A stretch of 64,000 nt of DNA from Apodemus sylvaticus (GCF_947179515.1 NC_067485.1:75370646-75434645), one strand, 5' to 3'. Positions 31,350 through 43,494 are shown, counted from the first letter of the stretch. Numbers and translations: made by a program. Notes: a model not told the origin generated them from the sequence alone.

Positions 31350-32115
31350 TTTTAAAGTAAAGCCTTTTAATTTTGTGGTTCTATTTGGCTGTTTTCAAAT
31401 AACAAGAAGAAGATTATGTTTAAAGATGCAACTAAATCTGATTCCTCTCATTAATGTTCGTTTATCTTAAAATACTGTCCATTAAAGGCTATAGGCTTCT
31501 GGAGTCCTGATCTTGTGACATTCATCTTCCTCGCAGTAGTGGCATTCTCTTGGGGAGACTCCCAGAGAGGCCCTTGCATACTGCACGTTCTTCTTCTTTC
31601 TGGCCGTTTCCTTCTTTTAAGTATAGCTGAGAGATAGCAGCTGTTGACCACTGCCACTTAGTGTTTGCACATGAGCCAAGCGATTGTTTCCGTTTTCCAC
31701 TTGGGTTTAAGTGTGCAAACAAGAAATAACCCTGCACTAGTCAGTCAACAGCCAATGTGCATCTCAGAGGCAGCTTTGTCGGGTGTCTGATCTGTGGTGT
31801 GTTCCCATCATGGGCCAGCTGCAGACAATGAAAAAGGCCAAGGACTTCCTCTGCCCAGATCTGCCGTATTGGGTTTTTATTCCTTTCCCTGTTGATGGAT
31901 GAGGAAACATGAGTGACAGCCCCAAGGACCTGCACCAGTGCAATGACACTGCATGGGTCTTGGGCTTCCTGGATTTGGTTCATAATCTTCCATTTAAGTG
32001 CAATGTCGGTCAGGTAAAACACAGAGCAACAGAAGACCATCCCTGGCCTGTCAGGTTCCTTACATCTGAGCAGTCATTACACATCTCACCAGTCCAGATC
32101 AGCTTTGCCTGGTAA
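31350..32115. other. Unassigned unique sequence with overlapping open frames
   Basis: Frames of 99 codons (31741-32040, minus) and 71 codons (31522-31737, minus) lie end to end in different phases, and a T-run (31347-31355) lies at their 3' side. This could be a decayed retrocopy of a minus-strand transcript, but no protein family is recognised and no target duplication was found. Confidence 0.25.
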
Positions 32116-32182
32116 AGACATTTCCAAAGGAAATCAGCAGCTTCATTTCACTTGAGTGAAAGTTCTATTTGCTCTAATTCTT

Positions 32183-32263
32183 TTTCAGGTACTAGGCATT
32201 GAACCTAGGATTACACATAAGCTAGGCAAGCACTCTACTACTGAGCTGCATCCCCAGCCCTGC
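32183..32263 (-). repeat. ID SINE, antisense
   Basis: ctaggcattgaacctaggat tacacataagctaggcaagc actctactactgagctgcat ccccagccc is the almost complete reverse of an ID element. Confidence 0.9.
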
Positions 32264-32504
32264 TATAAAGTTCAGATACCTACCCATGTGCAGCATCTAC
32301 AGTCACTAAATGCATCAGGCAAGGAGGAAAGGATCAGTTGCAGATGTGCAAATGCTGTTTAAGCTCCGTGTTCAATAAGTATGTTCAATAGGTTTGCTGA
32401 GCCGTGGGAGCTCCTTTCCCACTCAGATCAGCTCTCTCTTCTGTGTCTAATTTTTAGCTTTGGTTCCTTTCACTATTTGGAATTCAGGAGACTGACTGTT
32501 TCAT

Positions 32505-32960
32505 ATTTCTATCTTTTCATATTTAATTAAAATATAGTTATATAATCTCTTCTTCCCCTTCCTTTGCAGTGTCCCTCCTGTGTCACCCCTCTCAAATTAA
32601 GTCTCTTTTTCTTTAATTGTTATTGTTATATGTATATATAAATACACATACAACCCCAACATGAGTCCATTTAGTGTTGCCTGTATGGTATGTTTTTCAG
32701 GATAAGCATTTGGTATTGGAAAACCAAGTAGGGGTCTTATTACTGGGAAAGACTAATTCTTCCTCTCTCCATAGTTGTTAAGTGCCTGTAGCTCTTCATC
32801 TAAGAGTGTAGTCACATGAGATTTCTCCCATTCATGTTTACATGGTGACTGGTGTTCGGGTCTGGGTTAAGCAACCATATTATTGAGATTTTATGGGTGT
32901 GGCTGCCTCTGAATCAAGTGAAGGTCAAAAAGAGAAGTATTCAATGTCTAATTTGAAAGC
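32505..32960 (-). mobile_element. Older L1 3' UTR fragment, minus strand
   Basis: Matches the reversed 3' region of older rodent L1: tctctttttctttaattgtt attgttatatg ... cattt-ggtattggaaaacc aag ... gggaaagactaattcttcct ... attgagattttatgggtgtg gct. Both ends are diffuse and there is no coding capacity. Confidence 0.75.
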
Positions 32961-33082
32961 CCCTCCTGTTAGTCACCAAATTTGCCACTTCTAGCATCAT
33001 TAAAAATCTGTGACTGAGCCCAGAGGACATCATGTTCCTTTCCATACATTGTCCTTGGACCCTCACTCTATTTTATCTTTTT

Positions 33083-33227
33083 CTTTTATTTTTGATACAG
33101 GCTTTCTTTGTTGTCCTGGCTGTCCTGGAACTCACTATGTAGATCAGACTGACCTTGAACTCACCGAGATTTGCTTGCCTCTGCCCCCTAGCCCAGAGTG
33201 CTGTGATTAAAGTATTGTGCCTCCACC
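33083..33227 (-). repeat. B1 SINE, antisense
   Basis: tttttgatacaggctttctt tgttgtcctggctgtcctgg aactcactatgtagatcaga ... full-length reversed B1. Confidence 0.92.
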
Positions 33228-33394
33228 ATAGCATGATTTGATCTCTCAGGTGGGGGTCTAGTAGCTTTGAAGAAATCCTGTGTATTGAAATTGTAGGTTG
33301 AAAGTAATACTAAAAAGTTTTTTCTTTTCTTTTCTTTTAACCAGTTTAATGTTCTCCTCAAAAATTAGTGAATAATTATTAAACTTACTTGCTA

Positions 33395-33545
33395 TTTCTT
33401 TTTCTTTGAGGTAGGATCACATGTAGTCCAGGCTGGCCTCAAACGTTTTGAATTCTATGTAGCTGAGAATGAACTTAAAATTTTGATTTTCCCGCCTCCA
33501 CACTTCAAGTTCTGGATTGACAGGTGAAAACCACCATGCCTAGAC
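33395..33545 (-). repeat. B1 SINE, antisense, diverged
   Basis: tttgaggtaggatcacatgt agtccaggctggcctcaaac ... with an internal duplication-like stretch; the end ccaccatgcctag matches the B1 A-box side. Confidence 0.82.
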
Positions 33546-33779
33546 TCGTCAAGCTTTTGACTGTCCTAAATACTTGTGCCTAACATAAGCATTAACTTCC
33601 TAATTTTTGTATTTAACCAAATGCATGCTTTGTTAATTTGGTTATTAGTTTTCTGTATCACAGTTTAATTTTTAAGTGTATATGTGTCCTTTCCATTTTT
33701 AAATTTCTTTCTTTCTTCTTTCTCTTTCTCCTTTTGTTCTTTAGTTCTTTTGTTTGTATATGTGAGTATGGTGTATGCG
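33546..33779. other. Unassigned AT-rich sequence with TTTC units
   Basis: A pyrimidine-rich segment at 33705-33750. Nothing else is recognised. Confidence 0.4.
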
Positions 33780-34045
33780 TGTGTAATATATAGATGTTCC
33801 TGTGAGTATGTGCAGGTAGAGACCGTGGGTGGGATGAGGTGGGGAATTTCCTATCTTCCTTGATTACTTTCCACCTTATTTCTTTGAGGCAGGGTCTCTC
33901 CTCAACCTTGAAGCTCGTGTTCTAGGATGTCAGCTTGCAGGCTTGTGATTCCCTGATCTCCCTTCCAGTGCTGAGGTAGAAGTATGCGGGAGACCATGAC
34001 TGACTTGTTACTGGGTGCTGGGACTTGAATTTTGGTCCTTATTGT
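33780..34045 (-). repeat. B4-family SINE, antisense
   Basis: The TG-rich tail side is followed by tctttgaggcagggtctctc ctcaaccttgaagctcgtgt ... gttactgggtgctgggactt gaattttggtcc. Confidence 0.75.
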
Positions 34046-35117
34046 TGTATAACAAACACTTTTAACCCCAAAGTCACTGCTTTGATGCTGATGCGTCTTA
34101 GTACAGTTTTTGAATTCTTGCCTGTGTCCAGCACAAAGCTGAGGATGTGGAAGGTATCCGCCTTATTTGTCAGAGGAATGCCAGATGAAAATATCTCATA
34201 TCAACAAGTCACGAAAAACTTTCCAGCTCTCCAGTTTTGGGCAGTAATGATTCTTACTGTGTCTTTTCATTTGCACAACCCGTGTTGAATTGTTATTCCC
34301 TTTGATCAGGTGGGATTTTTAATCACAATTTTTCACTTGAGCCATGCTTATTTCTTACATGGAGAGCTGTCTGCACATAGTATCTTAACAGTGTGCCTGG
34401 GTGCCAAAAGTAGGAATGACCAAAACTTCTACCATAAATTGCCAAACGTCTCCTGCAGAATGAGAACCAAAGTCATCCTACCTCAGAGACACGATCAATT
34501 ACAGTGGGAATCACGTTTGCTATTGGTGGGACTCAGAATATGATACTTAAAAGTGTGTTGCTTTGCCGCTTTAGTCCACTGCCTGTCACGTACTCACTCA
34601 AGACTGGAAGGCCTGAGAAACAGTGTCAGAAGCACCCTGTCTCCTCCCCTCCTATTTCCTGTCCTTTCCCCCTGCAGCAAGCCATAGAAGCCAGAAATCT
34701 GCCTCAAAGTGAGTCATAGGAACTGGAATCCCTCTTCCCCAAAGCAAGTCGCAATCACCAGAAATGCTCCTCCACCTTCTCTGCAGCCTCTCTGGGTAGA
34801 GGTCACCCATAAGGCAATTCTCTGACCTACCTTTGTCCTGCAGTAGGTCACAGGACCCTCACGGCTGAGGGATTTGTCCTTTTACTCAAGAGGATGGAAT
34901 TCTCAACAGGGAGGCTAAGAAGAATCTGAACAGACAGGCCCTACAGGCTTCTCCTCCTCAGCCATATATTAGATCTTTCTCTTTGTGTCTAATTATGTCT
35001 CTTTGGTTACCTATTCTTCACAGCTCGTTGATAGAACAGTAGATTCTTTTTATGGACTCTGAGTCTTTTTGAAGAAGCCTCTTATTCATGTAACCCTTGG
35101 ATTAAATAGTTAGCCTT
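34046..35117. other. Unassigned sequence
   Basis: About 1.1 kb. Short plus-strand frames (71-87 codons) overlap and show no family. Confidence 0.45.
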
Positions 35118-35290
35118 CCTTCCCTTCCCTTCCCTTCCCTTCCCTTCCCTTTTCTTCCCTTCCCTTCCTTCCTTCCTTCCTTCCTTCCTTCCTTCCTTCC
35201 TTCCTTCCTTCCTTCCTTCCTTCCTTCCTTCCTTCCTTCCTTTCTTCCTTCCTTCCTTCCTTCCCTTCCTTCCCTTCTTTCCCTCCCTCT
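35118..35290. repeat. (CCCTT)n followed by (CTTC)n pyrimidine array
   Basis: CCCTT units at about 35118-35165, then a nearly pure CCTT array to about 35245, then mixed units. It produces charged-repeat frames on the minus strand. Confidence 0.97.
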
Positions 35291-35351
35291 CTCCCCCATA
35301 CCTCCCCCTTCTCTTTCCTCCTCCCTTTCTCCTTTGCATCCTTTCTTTTCT

Positions 35352-35568
35352 TCTTTGTACTGGAGATTGACCATAAGGCCTCATGTGAGCCAGGCAACCG
35401 ATCTACCATTGAGTTATAGCCTCAGACCTCTTTTTATTTAGAGATAAGATTTTACTGAGTTTCTGTCTTTAACTCATGCTACAGCCAAGAGTGCCCATGA
35501 TCCTCCTGACTCAGGGTCTTGACTTCCTGGATTACTGATTGCTCTACCAGACCTGGCTGTGATTAATA
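35352..35568 (-). repeat. ID and B1 SINE halves, antisense
   Basis: actggagattgaccataagg ... ccattgagttatagcctcag (reversed ID), then agagataagattttactgag ... atcctcctgactcagggtct ... ctaccagacctggctgtg (reversed, diverged B1). Confidence 0.7.
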
Positions 35569-36244
35569 TCTTTTCCTTTACCCTTTCCTTTCTTTTACTA
35601 CCTTTCCCTTCACGCCTTCCTTCTTTTTAAAAAAAATTTTATTTTATTTTTTTAAAAAGTCAAAAACACATTTTATTTTAGGTATAGAATTTTACATATT
35701 AAAACAACACTGTAATAGAATGGCTTGATGTAGCTTTAAAATGCAAGGAAAAGGTTATAAATCTCAGGTTCTAACTCCCCTCCTACCAGAACAAAAATCA
35801 CAACAACGAAACCAAACCACCTTCCCCCCTCGAGTTCTTCTAAATGGGCCAGTGCGATAAATGTATTCAGTGAGTCATCGTGTCTGGTTCCTATTGCGCT
35901 AATGATCAATGGAATTAAAAAGAAATCCCGGCTTTCACAATCACAAGATTAACAGGTCAGATTCCCTTGGAATGCAAAAATGCTACTTTAATATGCAGAC
36001 AGTTAAATTCACATATCTACCACCTTAGAGATGGGGTGGGAGAGGGTGGGCAACAAGTATGGCTACAGAAACTAGAAGAAAACCTTTCTATCCTTTCATC
36101 ACTCCTTTGCCTACAATCCCTCCTTCCTTGTTACCTAATATTACTCTCTCTTGGTCTCTTTCCTGAATGCTATACTGTACCCACGTTTACATATATGCAA
36201 GGATACTACAGGCTGGGATCCACGGATGAGGGAGAATATGCAGC
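35569..36244. other. Unassigned sequence
   Basis: A- and T-rich at 35625-35660. Nothing further recognised. Confidence 0.45.
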
Positions 36245-36363
36245 TCCTTTTTTTCTTTTTTCCTGAGCTTGAGGCATCACACTTAGTATTATACATTCCA
36301 GCTCCATCTGTTTTGCTGTACATTTCATGATTTTATTTTTCTTTATAGCTGAATAATATTCCA
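36245..36363 (-). mobile_element. Older L1 fragment, minus strand
   Basis: ggcatcacacttagtattat acattccagctccatctgtt ... tttctttatagctgaataat attccatt is the reverse of an L1 ORF2 3' region. It abuts a plus-strand L1 fragment. Confidence 0.75.
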
Positions 36364-36365
36364 TT

Positions 36366-36690
36366 GGATGTCAGGAAAGAGGAATCCTTGTTCACTGATG
36401 GTGGGAGTGCAAGCTAATGCTAGTCATTATGGGAATCAGTTTGGAGGCCTCTCAATACTGAAAGTACCCTATGACCCAGTTATGCCCCTCCTGAATGTTT
36501 ACTCAAAGAACTCTACATCCTACCACAAAAATACTTATACATCCTTATATGTTGCTGCTTTATTCACAATAGCAAGGAAAAGGAAAGAGCTCAGATAGAT
36601 GTCCATTAACAGAGAATAGACAAGGGAAATATGCAACAAGTGAGTATTATTCAGCTATAAAGAAAAATGAAATCTTTTAGAAGAAAACTC
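36366..36690 (+). mobile_element. Older L1 ORF2 3' fragment, plus strand
   Basis: An open frame (36368-36598) carries ORF2-like phrases PYDPVMPLL and YVAALFTIARKRKE, then stops. The nucleotide text continues to ttattcagctataaagaaaa atgaaatc. It shares about 35 bp with the inverted fragment at 36325-36363. Confidence 0.75.
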
Positions 36691-38505
36691 TTGCTGCTAT
36701 GTATGTAGGACTAGTTCAGAACTTATGGTCCTGGTTCAGCCTCCCAAGTGCAGGGACCAACAGGCCTGCATACTCAATTCTTGTTGTCTCTTTTGCTCAT
36801 CTCTCTTTAATTGTGGAGAGGAACCATCCTTCCATTTCTAAGATTCAGTTGCTCAACAGTTTTTGGCAGGTGTGTGTGTTCATGGAATACTCCTCAGGGA
36901 TTTGGGCTTCTGATGTAGGGAAGAGCTTTGGGGCTAGAAGGTCTTTCAGTTGACTTTGTAGAGATTATAGAGATTTATGCTATTCGGAATGCTACTTTAG
37001 GGCATTGTAGCAGAGAGTCAGAGGGTAGAAGGCACACCATCTCCAGGGCTATATTTGAGTCTCCCTTTTACTTTGTGGCTCATAATTGGCAACTGAGGCC
37101 TCAGTGCTTAGACCTGGACAAGCCTCTCCCTGGAGTGCTGGCTCCTTTCCCCCAAAGCTGAAGTTGTGGTTTTGCTCTCGAGCTTCTCTGCAGGACAGAG
37201 GCATAGAACTGGCTCCCCATATTGTGAAAATATGAAAGATGCAGACCCAACACATCAAACACCAAAGAATCACAGCTGCTTGGATTTTCTGGAATTCATG
37301 TCTCTCTGTGTGACATAATCTACTTTTGTCTTTCATTCTTTCTGCCCATTAACTTGAATACTGCTGAAGTAACTGTTTGATTCTTGAAGGGATGGAGCCA
37401 CCCATCAACAGGACCTCGGAATAAACCACTTCCCACTTTCCTGTGAGGTGTATCTAAGAAAACCACTGGGTTAGTGCTGGGTATGTAATTTGCACTTGAA
37501 ATTCAGAAGAGAGTTGTCAATCAATTCTTGAAACTTCCCATTGACCCAGAGATGCTATCTTAAAGCTTCATCTTCTAAGACAATGTTGACTAACGGCTTT
37601 TCTTTTATTCCTGTCTGTACTGAAAGTATAACAAATAAGCTTAATTCTCCACAAAATCTTCAAAAATACCTTTTAGATCAACACAATGTTATTTCAAGAG
37701 GCTGACAAAAGAGTTGCGCAAGTTTTTATACTTTTCATTCTGTATGTATGTGTGTGTGTGGGTTTTTTTTTTTCATATATAAAAGCACCCAGTCACATTT
37801 AATCTTGGCTTGCACGAAGCCACATTAACTTTGTTTGCACAGAACTGATAGATCTGCCTTTAGCTCTTATGGTCCTCTTTTCATATCTCCAGTAAGCCTT
37901 CCAATTTAAATAAGAGATTAAGCACATCCTCACCAGGGAGATTCATAGATATCATGCACCTTTGCTGGATGTAACTTCTGGGCTTTGACTCCATGCCTAA
38001 GCTTTGTTTGTTGATGGAAAGGGATGGCTTACCAAAGCTAACCATGTCTAACTGGAAAGAACTCAATGACCATAGAATGAATGAATGAAAGGGCTCCCAG
38101 AGAGATAATTTGCAGAGATAGACTGTGCCATGGGTGTACAAATCATTTAGGTTGGCCTTGCTCTGCACAGATGTTAGGGAAACTCTGTTCTCTAGAGATA
38201 ACAGAGAAAGATAGATAAGAGAACTCTAGAGAGTTTTCTTTATATCACCCACAAGATAGGTACCTATGGAGTATAGGCAGGGCTTACTCTGGTTGCCATC
38301 TGGCCTGTAAGACCACAGGTTGGAAGCTAGCTTTTCAATGAACCCATGGACTCAAGTTCCTTCTCCTCACCTCTCAACCCTACCTCATTTATTGAGTAAA
38401 CTTCAAATTTTAGATTTAGAACAAAGATGAAAAGATAACACAGAATTCTGGTGGGCCTCAGATCAGATTTCTTAACATTAATGTCTCACATTACAGTGGA
38501 ACTCT
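36691..38505. other. Unassigned sequence
   Basis: About 1.8 kb without a recognised repeat apart from a TG run and T-run at 37743-37772. Frames up to 95 codons show no family. Confidence 0.45.
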
Positions 38506-38635
38506 GACCACTATTTTGAGACAAAATTTTACTCCATTCCCCAGGTTAATCTGTAACTGACTCACACTGTACAGCACAGGCTAGCCTAGAACTCACAGTC
38601 CTCTTGCCTTTGACTCTAAAATGTAGAGATTAAAG
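38506..38635 (-). repeat. B1 SINE, antisense, old
   Basis: ttttgagacaaaattttact ccattccccaggttaatctg ... cacaggctagcctagaactc acagtcctcttgcctttgac. Confidence 0.8.
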
Positions 38636-39234
38636 ACAAGAATAAACCTAGGGCAGATTGCATTTTAAAAGTTTATTATTTTGTTTATGCTTAAGAGGCT
38701 GTTTTCTTATGAGTCTAACAATGCTCAGAAAAAAAAGAGACTTAGTATTTTGTCAGTTGTTTAGTTGTCAGTGGGTCTTGCTTCATTCTTCATCAAAGAT
38801 GGTAAACATGCTATTTGAACTTACTCTCAAGTTAAAATGTACAGGGGATGACATCTCTTCCTGATGCATCTGAGTAGGGATAAGACCACATCAATCATCA
38901 GTCACATCTCCCTCACATCTCCCACCTTATATGTAGGGCAACATCTATGAATTATATGATCTACAATGTGAAAAACTTGGGTTTTCTTCTGTGTGACCCT
39001 TGCCTCTTTCTTACTGTGTGTCTTCTATGAAAGGTCTTGTTTGATTGTATAGTGAAGACTTTTGGTGAAATCATGTAGGATGATAGGAAAGAAAAACAGA
39101 GAGCTACCAAAGACTAATAATGTTGATGGGAATTAACGAACCTCTTAAGAATGTCTTGGAGGAAAACATGATCCACATGGGTAGAGCTTGAGGTATGTTT
39201 CCAGCACGGTTGTTAAAGATAATTTTGGTTGGGC
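38636..39234. other. Unassigned sequence
   Basis: Nothing recognised. Confidence 0.4.
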
Positions 39235-39430
39235 TCAAAAGGTAGCTCTTATAGAGCATGTAGGTTCAGGTCTCAGCACCTCTGTGGTAGCTCACCCGAT
39301 TCTGGAAAGCTTTAACTCCATTTAAAGGGGATCCGTTGCCTTCTTTTGACCTCCAAAGAGATTAGGCACATATGTGGCACAATTAGGAAAATGCAGGTGA
39401 AACGCTTAGAACACACACACATACACACAA
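39235..39430 (+). repeat. B2/B3-type SINE, old
   Basis: gttgggctcaaaaggtagct cttatagagc ... tctcagcacctctgtggtag ctcac ... gttgccttcttttgacctcc aaagag and a CA-rich tail. Confidence 0.72.
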
Positions 39431-41004
39431 GATTGTTTTCAGTTAAGTTCTCTTTTTAGGTTCCCAAATATCGATACAAAATGTGAAAAGAACATTGTGA
39501 CAGCTTTAGTTGGCTAACAAAGCCATGCTAGGAATTAAGGAGTGAATCAAGAAAGTCTTCCTTGCTATCTGCAGATTCTCCGCTGAATATTCACTTATCT
39601 TTTTCTTCTTAAAGTGGTGAAAATAGAGCAAGATCTCAGGGACAGCTGGGGAACTATCCTCTGAGTCCCAATCAGAGAGATATTTGAGGCAAAGGCCGAA
39701 CATCCTGGGTCCAATTGGTCCCTGAACAATGTCCAACTGAATTTGTTGTGGTTCAGTTAGAAACGGAGTGGCTGAGTCAATTGCTTTTGATGCACCGTGT
39801 GGGGGTGCATGGTCTTTCCCCCTTTTCTACTTCTTTCTCCTCTGCCCACCCTCAGATGACCTTATTTATTTGTCAAGGGAAATCTATAGATTAAAAAAGA
39901 TAACTGCTAAGAAGGAAAAATGGAATTATGGATATCCGGTAGACTCAGGTTTTCTCCATAAACCTTTGACTGCCGTCAATAATAAGATTGTTTCTTCTAA
40001 TCTAAGGTAGGAGGATTAAGTCAATAGAAATAGCGTATGAACACTAGCCATTCGGTCTCTGTATAAACCTTGACTTACTTAGAGAAGAGAGGAGCCAGTG
40101 TATAGATGCTTCCCAGAGAAGGCAAAACAGAGTGCTCGTTTCGTAATTCCCTTCAAGGAGCTTGCATCAGGGAAGAGAGTGTGGTGGATCATTTTCTTTT
40201 CTTATAATGAACTCACTACACGGACCTTATAAAGTGATCCACTAGAAAATAGAAGTTGATAGGGTGCTTAGCCTTCCACACAAATACAAAATGAGATCTA
40301 GTTAGACATTAACATACGAATTGGAGCCATCTGAAATGGTCCATATAATATCTATGGTACATTCACATCCTAAAGGATCTGATTGGTCTTTCCTGGTTTG
40401 AAATGGACCCCACTTTCATTTCAGCGTCTGTGGAGTCATTGCTACTGTCTAAGTGTGATTCTCTCTAGTAATTCTTGATCAAACACCCATGATCTCCTGC
40501 TGTCACATCCTCTGCTGACCCTGTGTGCTTGGTACTGGCTACTCCATCTGGGTCGCTGTGATCATCCCACTGTGCTTTGAATACTGGTGCTACTGGTTAG
40601 CCTGGGATAAAACTCATGTGTCGTAATACAGTGAAGACTCACGTCTCAGCTTGTTAGGGAGTAGGTAGTGGGGTTGCCTAACACAGCAGCTCAGTTCAAA
40701 GTGAAGGCGAGAGGGAGTGGAGATCATAGATCATAGATCACAGAAGCAGAAATGCCAGAGTTCCTTCAGTGGTGGAGGGAACTTGCAGGCACATGAATTA
40801 TCCACGGAACTCACCAACATGTGTGCAGCAAAAGAAAGCCGGCAGAGCAATCAGAGGAATCCATCCAACTAATAAGAAGCTTATAACTCTTTGGCAATTT
40901 GTTTAACTTGGGAGTTATTGCAAAGACAGAACGGTATTGAGCCCTGGGGATATTGGCATCAACACTAGGAGTCTTCCACTGTTAGGACCAAGCTTTGCCA
41001 GTGG

Positions 41005-41007
<3 letters not shown>
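39431..41007. other. Unassigned sequence
   Basis: About 1.6 kb; no repeat or coding frame recognised. A small gatcata triplication lies at about 40722-40740. Confidence 0.45.

Positions 41008-41042
<35 letters not shown>
41008..41042. repeat. (T)35 homopolymer
   Basis: 35 consecutive Ts. It may be the tail of a minus-strand retroposon, though no element is recognised to its right and no target duplication was seen. Confidence 0.97.
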
Positions 41043-41046
<4 letters not shown>

Positions 41047-41300
41047 CAGGTGTTCAATGCTGAGTTTTATAGGCAAGGCCAAGAGTTCTGGAAAATGTAA
41101 CATTAATCACATTGGTATATGAGGTTAATGAGGCTGATGGCTGTACAAATTCTGTCATGCAAATGTGAATCACTAGTCATTCAATCTGGAGGACAGAACT
41201 CTTTCGTTCCCTCACTAGGATTCTGAGGCTCCACCAGGTACTTGGAGCCGCATCAAATGTCCGCAGGCAGGCGGGCAGGCCTAGCTGCCGTTCTGTGAAT
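41043..41300. promoter_or_regulatory. Possible conserved non-coding segment with an octamer site (weak)
   Basis: Contains the POU octamer atgcaaat at 41157-41164 beside aggttaatgag motifs, in a stretch free of recognised repeats. Conservation cannot be seen from one sequence. Confidence 0.2.
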
Positions 41301-41339
41301 CTGTGTCTCAAAATTCCCACGTTAGTTAATATTTTCATT

Positions 41340-41455
41340 TATTTTATTTTAGCCTGAGTCTCACCATATAGCCTAGGCTATGTTGAACTCACCATCTTCC
41401 CGCCTCAGCCTCCCGAGCGCTATTGTTTTCATTAGTCACAACACCTGACTTTCAG
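41340..41455 (-). repeat. B1 SINE, antisense, diverged
   Basis: agcctgagtctcaccatata gcctaggctatgttgaactc accatcttcccgcctcagcc tcccgagcg. Confidence 0.85.
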
Positions 41456-42297
41456 TTTAATTCTGAGAATTATCCTATTAGGCACTAACTCATGACTCTG
41501 GAATTCTGTTTCAAAAGGAAGGCCCTTAGCAGATGTCTCCTTCCAGGACCGATGGAAAATGCAGCTAGCTTAGTTTGCCTTTTAGAACATCTTACTGAAC
41601 TTCGTTTATATACAGTGTTTCCTAGAAGCAGAAGACAAGGACAGAGATTCTGCAGAAGAAAGCGCTGCCTGGTCGTGTCTCCTGTAATAAACCTTGCAGT
41701 ACATTTCTTGGACATTGACAAGAGTTACAGTTGATTATTATTTGATGTCCAAGATCAGGAGTCATATAAAGTGATGAGTCATACTTTAGAGGAAAAAGCG
41801 TCAAAATACATTGTCTCTGCTTATAAATCTGAAGGGCCAGATGGAAGCAAATGACACGGCCTGGCCATGGCTCCTTTCCAGCTGCTGAACACAAGCCCTT
41901 GAACTGAACTTACTTGCCCCTCGTACCACAGGATGCTACTAGCCAGCTCCCAGTGAGCCTGCCTCCATGCTCTGCGGTCTCCCTCTCCCCTCCCCCCGTC
42001 AAGTATGGTGAATTTGAATGGCTGGCTATGTACACCCTAATATGCACATGTGATCAAAAGTAGACCCTGGGTGTTCTCATCTATTGCTCTCCACCTGGTT
42101 TCTTTAAGACATGGTTTTGCTACCAAACTCAGCTCTCACCTGTTGGCTGGAGAGGCGGGGCCATGAGCCGAGAGCCTCCCATCTCCACCTCCCACTGCTG
42201 GGTTATAGGGCATGGCACTATGTCGAGATCTCTGTGTAAGTGCTGGAGTTCTCCCCAGTGATTTTTCTTGCCTCTCACTTTGGCTCTTGCATCAGAA
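41456..42297. other. Unassigned sequence
   Basis: Pairs of overlapping 80-90 codon frames on both strands (41485-41894) have no recognised domain. Confidence 0.4.
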
Positions 42298-42470
42298 GAT
42301 ATTTTTTCTTTCCTTTCTATTTCTTCTTCTTCTTCCTCTTTCTTCTCCTCTTCTCCCCCTTCCTCCTCATCCACTTCCTCTTTCTCCTCCTCTTTTCCTT
42401 CTTATCCTTTTTTTCCTCCTCTCCCTTCTTCTCTTCTTCCTCCTCTTCTTCTCCTCTTCCTCTTCCTTTG
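42298..42470. repeat. Polypyrimidine (TTC/TCC)n tract
   Basis: About 170 bp of nearly pure C/T abutting the B1 at 42470; probably an expanded reversed SINE A-tail. Confidence 0.93.
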
Positions 42471-42600
42471 AGACATTGTCTCTTTTTGTATCTATGGTTG
42501 TCGTGGAACTCACTATATAGATCAGACTCTCCTTTAAAATCACAGAAATTGCCCTGTTTCTGTTTCTCAAATGCTGGAATTAAAAGTATGCACCACGAAG
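42471..42600 (-). repeat. B1 SINE, antisense
   Basis: gagacattgtctctttttgt atctatggttgtcgtggaac tcactatatagatcagactc ... aatgctggaattaaaagtat gcaccacg. Confidence 0.88.
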
Positions 42601-43212
42601 CAGACAAAACCGTATATTATTCTGGCATCTGTGTCGTCACCAAAGCATCCAGGTCAAAGATCACCTTCTCTCCTACCTGTCCCTGCTCAAACTCACTTCC
42701 TGTACTTGTGTGAGAGTCAACCTTTTCTTCCAACAAAGATTCTCATGGTATATCTTGAGTTAGGTGCACATTTCCCAACAGAATATCAAGTGCATGCATG
42801 GGGTGAGGAGAGTAGACTCGAATTAGAAATACCTGGCTAAAGTATCGTCAGCTGAGTGTTAATCCTTAGCTTTCTAAGCTGAAATGCAGGAATTGTACTC
42901 ATATCTCAGTAGCCACAGAAGATTAGACCAGGCATGTAGGAGGCCGTGTGCTGACTAATGCTTAAGTTATTACTGCCAATAATTATTATTACTTTTTGAA
43001 GCTGGCCTCTCATTTGTTTATGATCTCCTAAAATGTTTTTCCTTTCCTGTTCTTGTTCAGATATTTGCTTTACATAGAATGTTCTTTCTTTTTATCCCCC
43101 TGCTCTCTGATAATCTCCAACTGGATTTTATATCAAGCCTGTTTCAGTGGCTCCAAAAGACAGATGTTTTCCTGTCTTTAGTTAAGTTCTTGCTTCCCCC
43201 ATCCCTCTTCTT
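42601..43212. other. Unassigned sequence (possible MIR trace at 42870-42910)
   Basis: cttagctttctaagctgaaa tgcagg weakly follows the MIR core. Otherwise nothing is recognised. Confidence 0.3.
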
Positions 43213-43330
43213 TATCCTCCTGCTCCTGTAGCCTAGGCTGGCCTTACACCCACTATGTAGCTAGGGATGGCCTTAAACACCTGCCCATCCCCCTCATATC
43301 CCTGGGCTTATAGCTATGCCACCAGCAACC
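43213..43330 (-). repeat. B1 SINE, antisense
   Basis: cctgtagcctaggctggcct tacacccactatgtagctag ggatggccttaaacacctgc. Confidence 0.85.
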
Positions 43331-43494
43331 TCAGTTGAGTGCCTCCCTCCTTTTGTACTCTCTGCACCATGCCTTGGGATTTAATGTACCCTAACTTTGC
43401 CTTTGCTGTAGCCTAGTCTCCCTTTCCATGCTGGACATTCTTTGATAGCAAACAGAGTATTCTCACGTTTCTGTCAGCATCCAAACTGGTAGAC

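Noticed and set aside
31998..31999. CRISPR-like or phage-type repeat arrays anywhere in the window
   Set aside because: No array of equal-length repeats with unique spacers exists; all periodic sequence is simple microsatellite, and the organism is a mammal.
35082..35409. Three overlapping lysine/glutamate/glycine-rich frames
   Set aside because: (CCTT)n array read on the minus strand in three phases.
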